Source: Desulfurococcales archaeon
GTDB taxonomy: Archaea > Thermoproteota > Thermoprotei_A > Sulfolobales > Fervidicoccaceae
DNA length: 64,000 nucleotides
Reading direction: 5' to 3'
NCBI GenBank assembly: GCA_009904015.1
Contig: WYEQ01000012.1
Span: forward strand, 62,001-126,000
Positions 17,461 through 26,014 of this stretch are shown piece by piece (position 1 is the stretch's first letter; each line of letters opens with the position of its first letter). Position numbers and translations under genes: made by a program. Under the pieces are notes generated by a model. The model was not told where the DNA came from. It searched no databases and saw only the letters and a program-made list of their open reading frames with translations.

Positions 17461-17521
17461 ATGATGAGTGTGGCGGTCTAAGAGCAAATAGCGATGAAGA
17501 ACATTCTAGGAGCCCTTCTGA
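17461..17521 (+). ncRNA. Possible box C/D guide sRNA (weak)
   Basis: Consecutive elements resemble an archaeal box C/D sRNA: box C ATGATGA (17461-17467), D' CTAA (17478-17481, one mismatch), C' GCGATGA (17491-17497, one mismatch) and box D CTGA (17518-17521). The guides would be 10 and 20 bases; the second is longer than the usual ~12, which weakens the call. The end overlaps no gene. Confidence 0.3.
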
Positions 17522-17522
17522 A

Positions 17523-17702
17523 CTACTTCTCACTTGGCTTCAACGTTTTAAGAATATCCATAGCTTTTTTTCTGGCTTCTTCCTCGTTACTGGCTGATAC
17601 ATTTATGTAGAGCTTGGCTAACGGTGAGTAGAACTCGTATCTCCAGTAGTTGTTTATGTAGGATTTCTTAACCAGCACTAACTGGCTCTCCATGCCGGCC
17701 AT
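17523..17702 (-). CDS. Small conserved-looking hypothetical protein (59 aa)
   Basis: A 59-residue frame downstream of the HIT gene on the same strand, 16 bases after its stop. The peptide begins MAGMESQLVLVKKSYI and ends in EEEARKKAMDILKTLKPSEK, with YWRYEFYSP in the middle: a beta-strand then helix composition typical of a small folded archaeal protein. ATG 17702 is used; ATG 17693 is an in-frame alternative. No motif recognised. Operon position with the HIT hydrolase supports it being real. Confidence 0.6.
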   Translation of the reverse strand: MAGMESQLVLVKKSYINNYWRYEFYSPLAKLYINVSASNEEEARKKAMDILKTLKPSEK

Positions 17703-17718
17703 CCGTTCTATAGTTTTG

Positions 17719-18222
17719 TTAGAGAAGCGTGCTTAAAACGTTTTTAATTGACTTGTATGAGTCATGGAGAAGCTGAGGAATTACTTTTGTATCAGCTATT
17801 ACAGGCATAAAGTTAGTGTCCCCTCTCCATCTGGGAACTACATGTACATGGAAATGTTCCTCTATGCCCGCTCCTGCATCCCTACCAATATTCGCTCCTA
17901 TATTAAAAGCATCAGGGTTATACGCTATTTTCAGTGCTCTTATCATGAGGTTGATTGTTTTTGCAAGCTCTAGCAGCTCATCATCATTTAGGTCCTCGAT
18001 TGATGGAACATGTCTATTCGGCACAACCATGAGGTGGCCGTTATTGTAGGGGTACTTGTTTAGCATAACGAATGTCTTTTCTCCTCTGTATACAACTAGG
18101 TTTTCCTCATCGTAATCCGGGCTAACCGATATTACTCTGCAGAACAAGCATGATTTCTCTTCGTTTTTTCTAGTCAATCCCTCGATATAGCTCATTCTCC
18201 ATGGGGCCCAGAGATTTTTCAA
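17719..18222 (-). CDS. HIT-family nucleotide hydrolase/phosphorylase
   Basis: 167 residues with the histidine-triad motif HFHVHVVPRW near the C-terminus and an N-terminal LWAPWRMSYIEG plus CLFC zinc pair, the layout of Ap4A-phosphorylase-like bacterial/archaeal HIT proteins. Such enzymes cleave dinucleoside polyphosphates or AMP conjugates through a His-AMP intermediate. The next gene upstream (prepilin peptidase) ends 24 bases away. The start is the ATG opening MKNLWAPW. Confidence 0.9.
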   Translation of the reverse strand: MKNLWAPWRMSYIEGLTRKNEEKSCLFCRVISVSPDYDEENLVVYRGEKTFVMLNKYPYNNGHLMVVPNRHVPSIEDLNDDELLELAKTINLMIRALKIAYNPDAFNIGANIGRDAGAGIEEHFHVHVVPRWRGDTNFMPVIADTKVIPQLLHDSYKSIKNVLSTLL

Positions 18223-18246
18223 AATTACTTCCCCACATTCTTTTTG

Positions 18247-18990
18247 TTACAAACTATTAAATAATAGCTTGATTAACGCGTCTCCGGTTATCAATGTAAG
18301 TAGGTATCCTGCAAGGATGAACGGTATCGTGGGTATGCCGTAGGTCGACCATATAGGCTCATGTGAGCTTAGCTTCCCCTTTTCTATTAGGTCTCTTATC
18401 TTCTCCCTCAGTTCAGCGTCGTCTTCCTCTATATCGAAAGATAACTTGAACTCATTGCTCCACGGCCTATACAGGGGGTACCAGAACCTCTTGTTAATTA
18501 ACTCCCCAGCTCTAAGTGGTATGCCGAGGAACATAGCGGCTATTTTTCTTGGAAGGCTTATCTTATCTAATATTAAGTAGTTTCTCTTGACCAGGTTATA
18601 TAGAAAGAAGGCAATAGGCAGACCTATCAGGAGCAACAGGGAATATAGAAGAACAATTATTGAAACGGGAAAAACTATGTTCGATTTGAAAGGCACGGTT
18701 GGGTGAGAAAGAGCTATCACTAGTAGAGCAAATACATCTGCTCCGCCAAACATATTGGCCAGGAACAATGGGATGGTCATGGCTATTACAGCTATGATAC
18801 TGATTACGTAAACTGTTAGGAGCATTTTGCTGGGAGATGAGGCCAGCAATTCTGCTATAGCTATAACTATAAGCGGTACGCCATAGAAAATCCAGTATTT
18901 AGGCTCTATTTCCCTTGTTTTAATGTCTTTAATCGAGGCATGAAGAAGCATAGCTATTGTTAACAAGGCTCTTAGTATTTCCGTTATCAA
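18247..18990 (-). CDS. Archaeal prepilin/preflagellin peptidase (A24 family)
   Basis: 247-residue polytopic membrane protein with about six hydrophobic helices. The two catalytic aspartates of the A24 aspartic peptidases fit ASIKDIKTREI (near residue 22) and the GxGD-like MFGGADVFALLVIAL (about residue 80). This class (FlaK/PibD) cleaves class III signal peptides of archaellins and type IV pilins at the cytoplasmic face. A loop of about 60 residues before the last helix (FDIEEDDAELREKIRDLIEK) is cytosolic. It lies 17 bases downstream of radA. Confidence 0.8.
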   Translation of the reverse strand: MITEILRALLTIAMLLHASIKDIKTREIEPKYWIFYGVPLIVIAIAELLASSPSKMLLTVYVISIIAVIAMTIPLFLANMFGGADVFALLVIALSHPTVPFKSNIVFPVSIIVLLYSLLLLIGLPIAFFLYNLVKRNYLILDKISLPRKIAAMFLGIPLRAGELINKRFWYPLYRPWSNEFKLSFDIEEDDAELREKIRDLIEKGKLSSHEPIWSTYGIPTIPFILAGYLLTLITGDALIKLLFNSL

Positions 18991-19007
18991 GCCTCATCAA
19001 TCCATAG

Positions 19008-20522
19008 CTAGTCCGCAGCGTCTCTTATGCCTATCTCCGTGATGGCGAAGACGGCCTCCCCCTCCGGCAGATGCGGCGCATCAACGACTCTCGCTATTCT
19101 CTTGTTTCCCTTGCTTTTTCTTAGCTGAACCCTGACGCCAGGTGCGTGGTACAGCACATGGCCGCCGACAGCCTGGGTTGGATCGCCGTAGAAAACATCT
19201 GGTCTAGCCATAACCTGGTTCGTGATGACCACGGCTATATTGTATATCTCGGCAAGTCTCATTAGCTGGTGTAGATGCCTGTTGAGTTTCTGTTGTCTAA
19301 GAGCAAGGTTTTCTCTGCCTGGGTACTCCGCTCTGAAGTGGCCTGTTACGCTATCTACGACGACAAGCTTGATGTTTTGCTCGGGAATTATCTCGGCCAG
19401 TTCCTCCACTATAGCCATTTGGTGGTCGCTGTTAACAGCCCTTATGTAGAGAATGTTCTCCATTGTTTTCTCCACATCTAGACCAAGAGCCCTAGCCATG
19501 CTTTCTATTCTCTCCCATCTAAATGTTCCTTCGCTATCAATGTATACTGCTTTCCCGTTTAATCCTCCCTTATCTGGGGGGAGCTGAACATTTACTGATA
19601 ACTGATGGCATAACTGCGTGTTGTGTAGCACTAGTCCTTCTGGGGATAAGAAGTTGTGGTGCCTTGGCACAACTAGGTCGTAGACATAATCGTTATGCTC
19701 CTTAACCTCCACTCTGTATACTCTTTGCAACTTTACCTCGTTGTTCATTATCGAGACTAGATTATCTCCTGGCTTAATCTCAATAGCAGGCTTCCAGATA
19801 AAGCTGGCACCATAGTATACTAGCACAGGGTGTCTAGGCGTTACCTCGAGCTTAAGGTTCCCTTCACCCTTAACCTCAACTATAAGTGGTACTTTTTCTT
19901 TGTAGATGAGGCTCGGGGAAACTTTTACGATACGTCCATTAGCATCAATGCTCTCCACGACAATATCGCTTGCTCTAACTATATATCCCCCATCAAACCT
20001 GGATTCGCCTCCAGTTTTCTTCTTCTCGTGGTACAGGCTCTCAATATCGTTAACCACAAGCTCGGCTCCACGGTAGTACTTAACAAGCGTTGGCCCTACA
20101 AAGCATTTCCCTGTCCCGTACTCACCAAAGAACTCCGTGATGGTTCTAGTTTCAACGCCTCCTCCAAGCAACTCGTCAAGCGCTTTGCTACCAGTAGTGA
20201 TTTTCCCTACAGTCAATCTCTCCAGCTTAAGCTCAAGGGCAGTTTTGAACCTTATGTTAAGCGCTTCTCTAGCAGCCTTTATAGCTTTCTGAGCAGTTGC
20301 CAGAGGTATGCCAATTGTAGCGGAAAGCTCCTGTGGACTAGCAACAGCTATGGACTCGAGAGTCGAGTAGCCGGCCTCGATCAGCTTCTGAGCCGTAGCG
20401 GGGCCTATGCCAGGGAGGTCTGTTAACGTCTTTATTTTCTGGGCTTCACTTTTCTGTGCATCTGGCTCATCCGCTTCCTTGTCGGTACTCTTGGTGGATT
20501 TACTCATGCGTTTATCTACCAT
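19008..20522 (-). CDS. radA: DNA repair recombinase RadA, interrupted by an intein
   Basis: Archaeal RecA/Rad51-family recombinase that forms filaments on ssDNA and catalyses strand exchange. The 504-residue precursor has an N-terminal helix-hairpin-helix domain ([20 protein letters not shown]), a Walker A motif GEYGTGK-T split after the lysine by an intein (residues 140-301), then extein TQLCHQLSV, Walker B LVVVDSVT and loop L2 region ([27 protein letters not shown]). Removing the intein leaves 342 residues, the usual RadA length. ATG 20522 has a strong TAAGGAGGGATC ribosome-binding site. Without splicing the ATPase site is broken. Confidence 0.96.
   Translation of the reverse strand: MVDKRMSKSTKSTDKEADEPDAQKSEAQKIKTLTDLPGIGPATAQKLIEAGYSTLESIAVASPQELSATIGIPLATAQKAIKAAREALNIRFKTALELKLERLTVGKITTGSKALDELLGGGVETRTITEFFGEYGTGKCFVGPTLVKYYRGAELVVNDIESLYHEKKKTGGESRFDGGYIVRASDIVVESIDANGRIVKVSPSLIYKEKVPLIVEVKGEGNLKLEVTPRHPVLVYYGASFIWKPAIEIKPGDNLVSIMNNEVKLQRVYRVEVKEHNDYVYDLVVPRHHNFLSPEGLVLHNTQLCHQLSVNVQLPPDKGGLNGKAVYIDSEGTFRWERIESMARALGLDVEKTMENILYIRAVNSDHQMAIVEELAEIIPEQNIKLVVVDSVTGHFRAEYPGRENLALRQQKLNRHLHQLMRLAEIYNIAVVITNQVMARPDVFYGDPTQAVGGHVLYHAPGVRVQLRKSKGNKRIARVVDAPHLPEGEAVFAITEIGIRDAAD
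19620..20105 (-). mobile_element. RadA mini-intein (no homing endonuclease)
   Basis: Residues 140-301 of the precursor, 162 aa. It begins with Cys (CFVGPTLV, block A), has block B TPRHPVLV, block [14 protein letters not shown] and block G ending GLVLHN, followed by extein Thr. These match a splicing-competent HINT domain with Cys+1, penultimate His, terminal Asn and Thr nucleophile. No LAGLIDADG endonuclease fits between blocks B and F. Insertion is exactly between the Lys and Thr of the P-loop. Confidence 0.92.
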
Positions 20523-20598
20523 GATCCCTCCTTAGAGTTTACGTTTTTCCTCATTCTATAAATATATAGTTGCTCGAAAATATTCTTTGTCCTATTTG

Positions 20599-21111
20599 TT
20601 ATCGGCCAGAGAGAATCAGAGCAATGGAGCCAAGGTATGGTATTTTCAGGACTGAGTCGCCCATTTTTATGGCTACACCAACTACTCTGTTCTGGTTTAT
20701 GCCCAGGCCGTCCTCGTACTCGTTCAGAAACTTGTCATCTAGAATGTTGTTGTCCCCCTTCGTTTTAAAGTAGTAAATGCCATTTACGTATTCAACCTCT
20801 ATTACCCTATGCACAATTAGGCTTCCTCTCAAGCTTCTGTACACAATTATGTCTCCAACCTTTATTTCATTGGGGCTTTTCTTCGAGAGTATTATTATGT
20901 CTCCTTCCCTTAGAAGAGGATACATGCTGTTGCCTCTTACAACAGCTATTGGGGATGGAGTACCAGTAAGTTCTCTTAAGCCGATATTAACTACTAACAG
21001 AACAACTATCATCAGGATAACAAGCGACGCTATCTCCTTTGGCCCCACTCTCAAGCGATTATCTTTAATTTGAATTTCAGCGTTCGTTGATTCTTCCGTC
21101 AAAACAACCAC
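20599..21111 (-). CDS. Type I signal peptidase, archaeal (Ser/His type)
   Basis: 170-residue S26 peptidase that removes Sec signal peptides outside the membrane. It has one N-terminal membrane segment (SLVILMIVVLLVVNIGL, about 29-45), the catalytic Ser62 in VVRGNSMYPLL, and His101 in LIVHRVIEV, where bacterial enzymes have Lys; then KTKGDNNILDD and a C-terminal hydrophobic tail. It is divergent from the glycine decarboxylase genes, and the 98-base gap holds promoters for both. Confidence 0.9.
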   Translation of the reverse strand: MVVLTEESTNAEIQIKDNRLRVGPKEIASLVILMIVVLLVVNIGLRELTGTPSPIAVVRGNSMYPLLREGDIIILSKKSPNEIKVGDIIVYRSLRGSLIVHRVIEVEYVNGIYYFKTKGDNNILDDKFLNEYEDGLGINQNRVVGVAIKMGDSVLKIPYLGSIALILSGR

Positions 21112-21209
21112 TTCGTATTATCTAGGGTCATTAATTAAATTAAGGTTAAACATTCATTATCAAATCGTTGATTAACAAGCTTTATTTATTTTTACTCTAG
21201 GCGGTCTGT

Positions 21210-22562
21210 ATGAACGATGATTTATACCACCCATGGCTTCCAAATCTTCGCCGCGAAAGCGAGATACTAGCGAAAATCGGTGTTAATAACGTAGAGGAGT
21301 TGCTCAGGGTTATACCCAACAACTTGAGAATCAAGGGAGGCCTAGGTATAAGGCCGGAGGAGCCAATGAAACCATGGGAAATAGAGCTTGATTTCCAGGA
21401 GAAGATAAAGCGCAACATAGACTTGCCTCTCAACCGCATATTTGCTGGAGGCCCTGTCTGTCCTCATTATGTTCACCCGGTTGTTCAGTATCTTTTATCA
21501 AGAGGGGAGTTCCTAACAGCGTATACACCTTATCAACCTGAGATTAACCAAGGCGTTCTTCAAGCACTCTACGAGTATCAGAGCTTAATGGCTGAGCTTT
21601 TAGGAGTCGAGGTTGTAAATGCCGGCATGTATGACGGTGCTACCTCCTTGGCTGAGGCACTGTTAATGGCAATTAGGGTTACAGGGAGAAAGGAAGTCTT
21701 GCTACCCAAAACGCTTTACAGGCAATATGATAGTGTTGTGAGAACCTACCTGTTTGGTCCAGGCGCAATTATACATTACTATGACGTGGATAATAAGGGG
21801 CAGCCTGACATAAACGAGATAAGCAATATTTTATCCGTGAGGGAAGTAGCAGCGGTTGTAGTTGAGAATCCGAGTGGTCATGGAGTAGTTAATCAAAGTA
21901 TGAAGGAAATTCATGATGAGGCATCTAGAAAAGGGGCTTTAAGCATAGCTTTAGTCGAGCCATTATTAATGAGCATCGTTAATCCTCCGGGGGATTATGG
22001 ATACGAGGTCGTGGTTGCTGAGGGCCAGTCGCTGGGCTTGCCGATGAACGGTGGAGGCCCTCTACTCGGGATTTTCGGGATAAAATACGAACAAAGGCTA
22101 CTGAGACAGTTGCCTGGGAGACTAATAGGCGCTACGCTTGATGCGGATGGCAAGAGGGGATTCATGATGATACTTCAGACAAGAGAACAGCACATACGAA
22201 GAGAAAAGGCTACTTCAAACATAACCACGAACACGGCACTCAATGCTATTGGGGCAGCTATTCATGTCTCCCTTCTAGGAGAAAAAGGATTAAGATGGGT
22301 AGCCTCCCACATACTTGAGTTATCAAATTACGCCGCAGTGAAGCTAAAGGAAAATCGATTCGAACTTCTATATGATAGCGCTTTGTTCTTCAAGAATGTA
22401 TCGTATAAGATACCTTGTGAGATTCCCCTTGATAAGATTGTCGCTATGAGGAAGATTCTTCCTTACTCATTACTGAATAAAAACGTATGCTTGTCTTGTT
22501 TCACCGAGATTCACTCACGAGAAGACGTTGAATACCTGGTACAATCCTTAAGGGTGATGTGA
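21210..22562 (+). CDS. gcvPA: Glycine dehydrogenase (decarboxylating) subunit 1
   Basis: N-terminal half of the two-subunit P protein of the glycine cleavage system, 450 residues. Recognisable by AGGPVCPHYVHPVVQYLLSRGEFLTAYTPYQPEINQGVLQALYEYQS and NAGMYDGATSLAEA, then EGQSLGLPMNGGGPLLGIF. It is a PLP-fold partner that carries out glycine decarboxylation with subunit 2 and passes the aminomethyl group to GcvH. No gcvH or gcvT is in the window. It abuts gcvPB with no gap. Confidence 0.95.
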   Translation: MNDDLYHPWLPNLRRESEILAKIGVNNVEELLRVIPNNLRIKGGLGIRPEEPMKPWEIELDFQEKIKRNIDLPLNRIFAGGPVCPHYVHPVVQYLLSRGEFLTAYTPYQPEINQGVLQALYEYQSLMAELLGVEVVNAGMYDGATSLAEALLMAIRVTGRKEVLLPKTLYRQYDSVVRTYLFGPGAIIHYYDVDNKGQPDINEISNILSVREVAAVVVENPSGHGVVNQSMKEIHDEASRKGALSIALVEPLLMSIVNPPGDYGYEVVVAEGQSLGLPMNGGGPLLGIFGIKYEQRLLRQLPGRLIGATLDADGKRGFMMILQTREQHIRREKATSNITTNTALNAIGAAIHVSLLGEKGLRWVASHILELSNYAAVKLKENRFELLYDSALFFKNVSYKIPCEIPLDKIVAMRKILPYSLLNKNVCLSCFTEIHSREDVEYLVQSLRVM

Positions 22563-24080
22563 GTGGTCTTTAGACAAGCAGTGTGGGATGAACCCCTTAT
22601 ATTCGAGTACCCAAATGGGGAGAAAACCGGGTTTGCCCCTCTAAGTCGAGAGGACTTAGAAGAAATAAACAAAGCTAAGGAGAAGCTAGGAGCCCTCTAC
22701 AGAGAGAGGTTGAATATCCCGAATCTCTCCGAGTTAGAGGTGGTTAGGCACTTTACACGTTTAACGCAAATGTCGTTCGGTGTAGATACAGGCCCTGTGC
22801 CGCTGGGCTCATGTACAATGAAGTACAACCCACGGCTTGGATGGAAACTCTCCAGTCACCCATCAGTGACAAGTGTTCATCCAGAAATGATTAGAGCTGG
22901 GCTAGCTGATGGGCTCCTGGAAATAGCATACTACGTGCAGGAGACGTTAAAGGCAATCACAGGCATGGATGAGTGTAGCCTACAACCACCAGCCGGGGCG
23001 TCCGGAGAGCTCGCAGGGGTATTGATGATAAAGGCTTACCTAAGGGATAAAGGCGAGCAAAGCAGAGATGAGATGCTGGTTGCCGATAGCGCTCATGGAA
23101 CGAACCCCGCATCATCAGCTATGGGGGGCTTCAAGGTTATTCGTGTACCTACCAATCAGGAAGGCCTAGTCGATATAGATGCGCTGAGGTCGGTGGCGGG
23201 AGATAGGACAGCCGGGTTCATGTTGACTAATCCTAACACGCTTGGCTTGTTTGAGTCAGGCATAGAGGAGATCGCCTCGATTGTTCATTCAGCAGGTGGG
23301 TATTTATACTACGATGGAGCAAACCTCAATGGAATATTGGGAATTGCCCGACCGGGCGATATGGGCTTCGATATTGTTCACTTAAACCTACACAAGACAT
23401 TCTCCTCGCCGCACGGGGGAGGAGGACCAGGCGCTGGGGTTATCTGCGCTAGGGGTTCTCTTAAAGAGTATTTGCCAGGCTACGTGATAAGAAGAGACCC
23501 TGATGGAAAGCTGAGTCTTCATAGAATGCCGAGGTCTATAGGGGACATGGCTACTTACTACGCTAGCTTCACGGGAGTGATATACACTTATGTGTTCTTG
23601 TTGGGACAAGGCGAGAGAGGGTTAAAGGAGGTAGCTATAAACGCTGTTCTCAACACTAATTACCTAATATCCCTTCTACATGGAGTTAGGGGCCTCAGCC
23701 TTCCATATAGAAGCGATGTGCCTCGTTTACACGAGGTAGTGTTCAGCGTGAGGGACCTGGTAAAGGAGACAGGGGTGGGGGCTGGAGACATAGCAAAGTA
23801 CCTGCTTGATAAAGGGTTGCATGCTCCAACGATATATTTCCCATTGATAGTTGAGGAAGCACTAATGATAGAGATGACGGAGACCGAGAGCGCGGAAGTA
23901 GTTGAGGAGTACGCGAAAGCAATAAAGGAAGCTGTGGAGCTCGCCTACCGAAGCCCAAGCGTGTTACAGAGCTCACCAATGAACACTAGCGTTAAGAGAC
24001 TGGACGCTGTTAGAGCTAACCACCCTAAGACCATGGCACCTTCATACAAGGTAGAAAAAATTGTTAAGAACATTCAGTAA
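22563..24080 (+). CDS. gcvPB: Glycine dehydrogenase (decarboxylating) subunit 2
   Basis: C-terminal half of the P protein, 505 residues, containing the PLP-binding lysine in HLNLHKTFSSPHGGGGPGAG. Other conserved parts: GVDTGPVPLGSCTMKYNPR, PPAGASGELAGVLMIKAYL and DSAHGTNPASSAMGGF. GTG 22563 directly follows the subunit 1 stop with GGTGA a few bases upstream, so both chains are made together. Its 3' end overlaps the predicted mptE start by 20 bases, joining glycine cleavage to pterin synthesis. Confidence 0.95.
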   Translation: MVFRQAVWDEPLIFEYPNGEKTGFAPLSREDLEEINKAKEKLGALYRERLNIPNLSELEVVRHFTRLTQMSFGVDTGPVPLGSCTMKYNPRLGWKLSSHPSVTSVHPEMIRAGLADGLLEIAYYVQETLKAITGMDECSLQPPAGASGELAGVLMIKAYLRDKGEQSRDEMLVADSAHGTNPASSAMGGFKVIRVPTNQEGLVDIDALRSVAGDRTAGFMLTNPNTLGLFESGIEEIASIVHSAGGYLYYDGANLNGILGIARPGDMGFDIVHLNLHKTFSSPHGGGGPGAGVICARGSLKEYLPGYVIRRDPDGKLSLHRMPRSIGDMATYYASFTGVIYTYVFLLGQGERGLKEVAINAVLNTNYLISLLHGVRGLSLPYRSDVPRLHEVVFSVRDLVKETGVGAGDIAKYLLDKGLHAPTIYFPLIVEEALMIEMTETESAEVVEEYAKAIKEAVELAYRSPSVLQSSPMNTSVKRLDAVRANHPKTMAPSYKVEKIVKNIQ

Positions 24081-24813
24081 ATTAACCCACATATATGATT
24101 TGGCTGCTTCAGCACTATCTCTTAATAGGTACTGGGACCTATACTCTGCTTTTCTTTCCAGTTTGCTATTAAGGGATTACGAAAACGTGGTCACGCTGGA
24201 AGAGCTAAGAAAAATGTTCGCGTATGATGACTGGATCGTTGTTGGACCGCTGGCTACGAGGCAGGATATAGACTGGATTAACAAAAACACGGAGACAAAG
24301 GGGGTAGCCGTGGCTGATAGTGCATTCGGCAAAGCTACTTCATATGGATTAAAGAAGATAGATTTATTGGTAACCGATATGGATGGTCTCGAGCCTATAC
24401 ATATGAATATCAACCGCTTATATAAGTTAACGAATACTGTTTCTATTCATTTTCATGGCGATAACATAGACAGAGCTTGGAGGTTTCTCGAGGTATTGAA
24501 GATGTATCGCATAAGGATACTGCCGACATGCCAAGCTGGAGTAGGCTATAGAGTAGAGAAGATAAACGGATTCACGGATGGGGATAGAGCTGTTTTGTTA
24601 TCATTGATTGCGGGAGCTAAGAGAATTTCGCTTGTTGGGATGGATTTCACCGGTTACCCACTTCCTAATTCATTGGATAGCTGCACCGACTACAAAAGTT
24701 ATTTCAAGCTAAAAATAGCGAGGTATGCTATTGACTTGTTTTCACGCGTATATGAAGTGGAGTTCCATAATACTGGAGGGAGCGTATATGCCGGTTGTGA
24801 GAATTGGGATTAA
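24061..24813 (+). CDS. mptE: 6-hydroxymethylpterin pyrophosphokinase-like protein (MptE family)
   Basis: 250-residue member of the DUF115/MptE family that, in archaea, transfers pyrophosphate from ATP to 6-hydroxymethyl-7,8-dihydropterin in tetrahydropterin cofactor synthesis. Typical segments: DDWIVVGPLATRQ, AVADSAFGKA, VTDMDGLEPIHMNINR, VSIHFHGDNIDRAW, FTDGDRAVLLSLIAGAKRISLVGMDFTGYPLP. TTG 24061 overlaps gcvPB. Its 3' end overlaps the PTPS-like gene by 26 bases. Assignment is strengthened by the adjacent PTPS and MptA genes. Confidence 0.88.
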   Translation: MLRTFSKLTHIYDLAASALSLNRYWDLYSAFLSSLLLRDYENVVTLEELRKMFAYDDWIVVGPLATRQDIDWINKNTETKGVAVADSAFGKATSYGLKKIDLLVTDMDGLEPIHMNINRLYKLTNTVSIHFHGDNIDRAWRFLEVLKMYRIRILPTCQAGVGYRVEKINGFTDGDRAVLLSLIAGAKRISLVGMDFTGYPLPNSLDSCTDYKSYFKLKIARYAIDLFSRVYEVEFHNTGGSVYAGCENWD

Positions 24814-25204
24814 GGGCTTAACTTTTGATGCAGCAACTTTTACCGCGGGGGAGCAAAGCAAGTGCTACAATCTACACGGCCATACATATAGTGTTGATGT
24901 GGAGGTTGAGGGAGAAATAAACGAGGAGACAGGCATGGTCATGGACTTTCTGGTTCTGAAAAGAATTGCTAAAAGCATAATTGATGAGTACGACCACGTA
25001 GTGATTATACCAAAAAAATATGAGGGTAGCGTGGAGCTCAGAGGGCCCTTCAAAAGCGTTATCAAGTACATTGATAAACCACAAGACACGGCAGAGTATC
25101 TCGCTTTGGATATCGCTGAGAAGCTATTCAATGCCTTGAAAATGAAAATCAAGGTGACTGTGTATGAAGGCAATGATAAGTACGCCAGCGTGGAGTACCC
25201 ATGA
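24788..25204 (+). CDS. 6-pyruvoyl-tetrahydropterin synthase-like protein
   Basis: 138-residue T-fold protein. The QueD/PTPS motif reads GEQSKCYNLHGHTYSVDVEVEG, with HGH zinc ligands, a nearby Cys, MVMDFLVLKRIAKSI and EYDHVVII. The first zinc-ligand position usually found in FxAAH is occupied by Thr here (FDAATFTA). In archaea lacking the MptD aldolase, PTPS-like proteins have been proposed to make 6-hydroxymethyldihydropterin, which fits its place between MptE and MptA. ATG 24788 is chosen because GGAGGGA lies just upstream; a longer frame would lie wholly inside mptE. Confidence 0.85.
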   Translation: MPVVRIGIKGLTFDAATFTAGEQSKCYNLHGHTYSVDVEVEGEINEETGMVMDFLVLKRIAKSIIDEYDHVVIIPKKYEGSVELRGPFKSVIKYIDKPQDTAEYLALDIAEKLFNALKMKIKVTVYEGNDKYASVEYP

Positions 25205-25216
25205 GAGGCGAGCGTA

Positions 25217-26014
25217 ATGGTCGATGAACCTATTGATGTTCACTATGAAAAAGCACCCTGGCCAATTCATCTGGACTGGGTCGGAATAAGAAAAATGAAG
25301 GTATCAATGCCTCTGGATTTATTTGAAGAAAACAAGTGTAAGGAATACATTGCATCTATAGACATATACACAGACCTCCCCACTAGTATGAGGGGCTCCA
25401 ACCTGTCCAGGAGCGTCAAGGTCTTGGTAGATGAGTCTGTTTCATGTAAAAAGCCATGGGACCTATTAGAGAGACTTACAGAGAAGGTTCTAGCTGTGCA
25501 TGAGTACTCGAGCAAGGCTTTGGTTACCTTGGAGGTGCCGGTGGTAATCAATGATGACAGTTTTGTTTTTAGGTTCGGTTTGAACAAAGATAGAAAAAAG
25601 AGAACCCGCTACCTCTTGAGCTTATCAACAACAGGCATAACGGCATGCCCCTCAGCACTTGCGGTCTCCCTTCATAGAGCTAACCAGAAAATCACTCATA
25701 TGCAGAGAGCCATAATAGAAGTCTCAATAGCTAGTAATCAACCGATTAACTACATGGAAATCCCCGGTTTAGTTAAAAGTGTCTTTTCCGGCAACTTGAA
25801 ATCACTGCTAAGTAGGACTGAAGAAAGTTTCTTGGTTGAAAAGGTCTTCGAGAACCCACTATTCACGGAGGATTTAGCTAGAAAAACAATTAGCTATCTA
25901 AGTGAACACTTGAAGCAAATCATGCCTAGAGACACTTGTGTTGAGGTGAAGGCTAGAAGCTTTGAGTCTATTCACAACTTTGACATACAGGTTATGGGGA
26001 GGATATGTTGGTAG
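25217..26014 (+). CDS. mptA: GTP cyclohydrolase IV, MptA/FolE2 type
   Basis: 265-residue enzyme that converts GTP to a 7,8-dihydroneopterin cyclic phosphate as the first step of archaeal pterin synthesis. Family motifs are MRGSNLSRSV, VHEYSSKALVTLEVPV, GITACPSALAVSL (zinc Cys), THMQRAIIEV and FESIHNFDIQ. It is slightly short relative to the usual ~300 residues, mainly at the N-terminus. It lies 12 bases after the PTPS-like gene and overlaps the DUF1464 gene by 10 bases. Confidence 0.92.
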   Translation: MVDEPIDVHYEKAPWPIHLDWVGIRKMKVSMPLDLFEENKCKEYIASIDIYTDLPTSMRGSNLSRSVKVLVDESVSCKKPWDLLERLTEKVLAVHEYSSKALVTLEVPVVINDDSFVFRFGLNKDRKKRTRYLLSLSTTGITACPSALAVSLHRANQKITHMQRAIIEVSIASNQPINYMEIPGLVKSVFSGNLKSLLSRTEESFLVEKVFENPLFTEDLARKTISYLSEHLKQIMPRDTCVEVKARSFESIHNFDIQVMGRICW

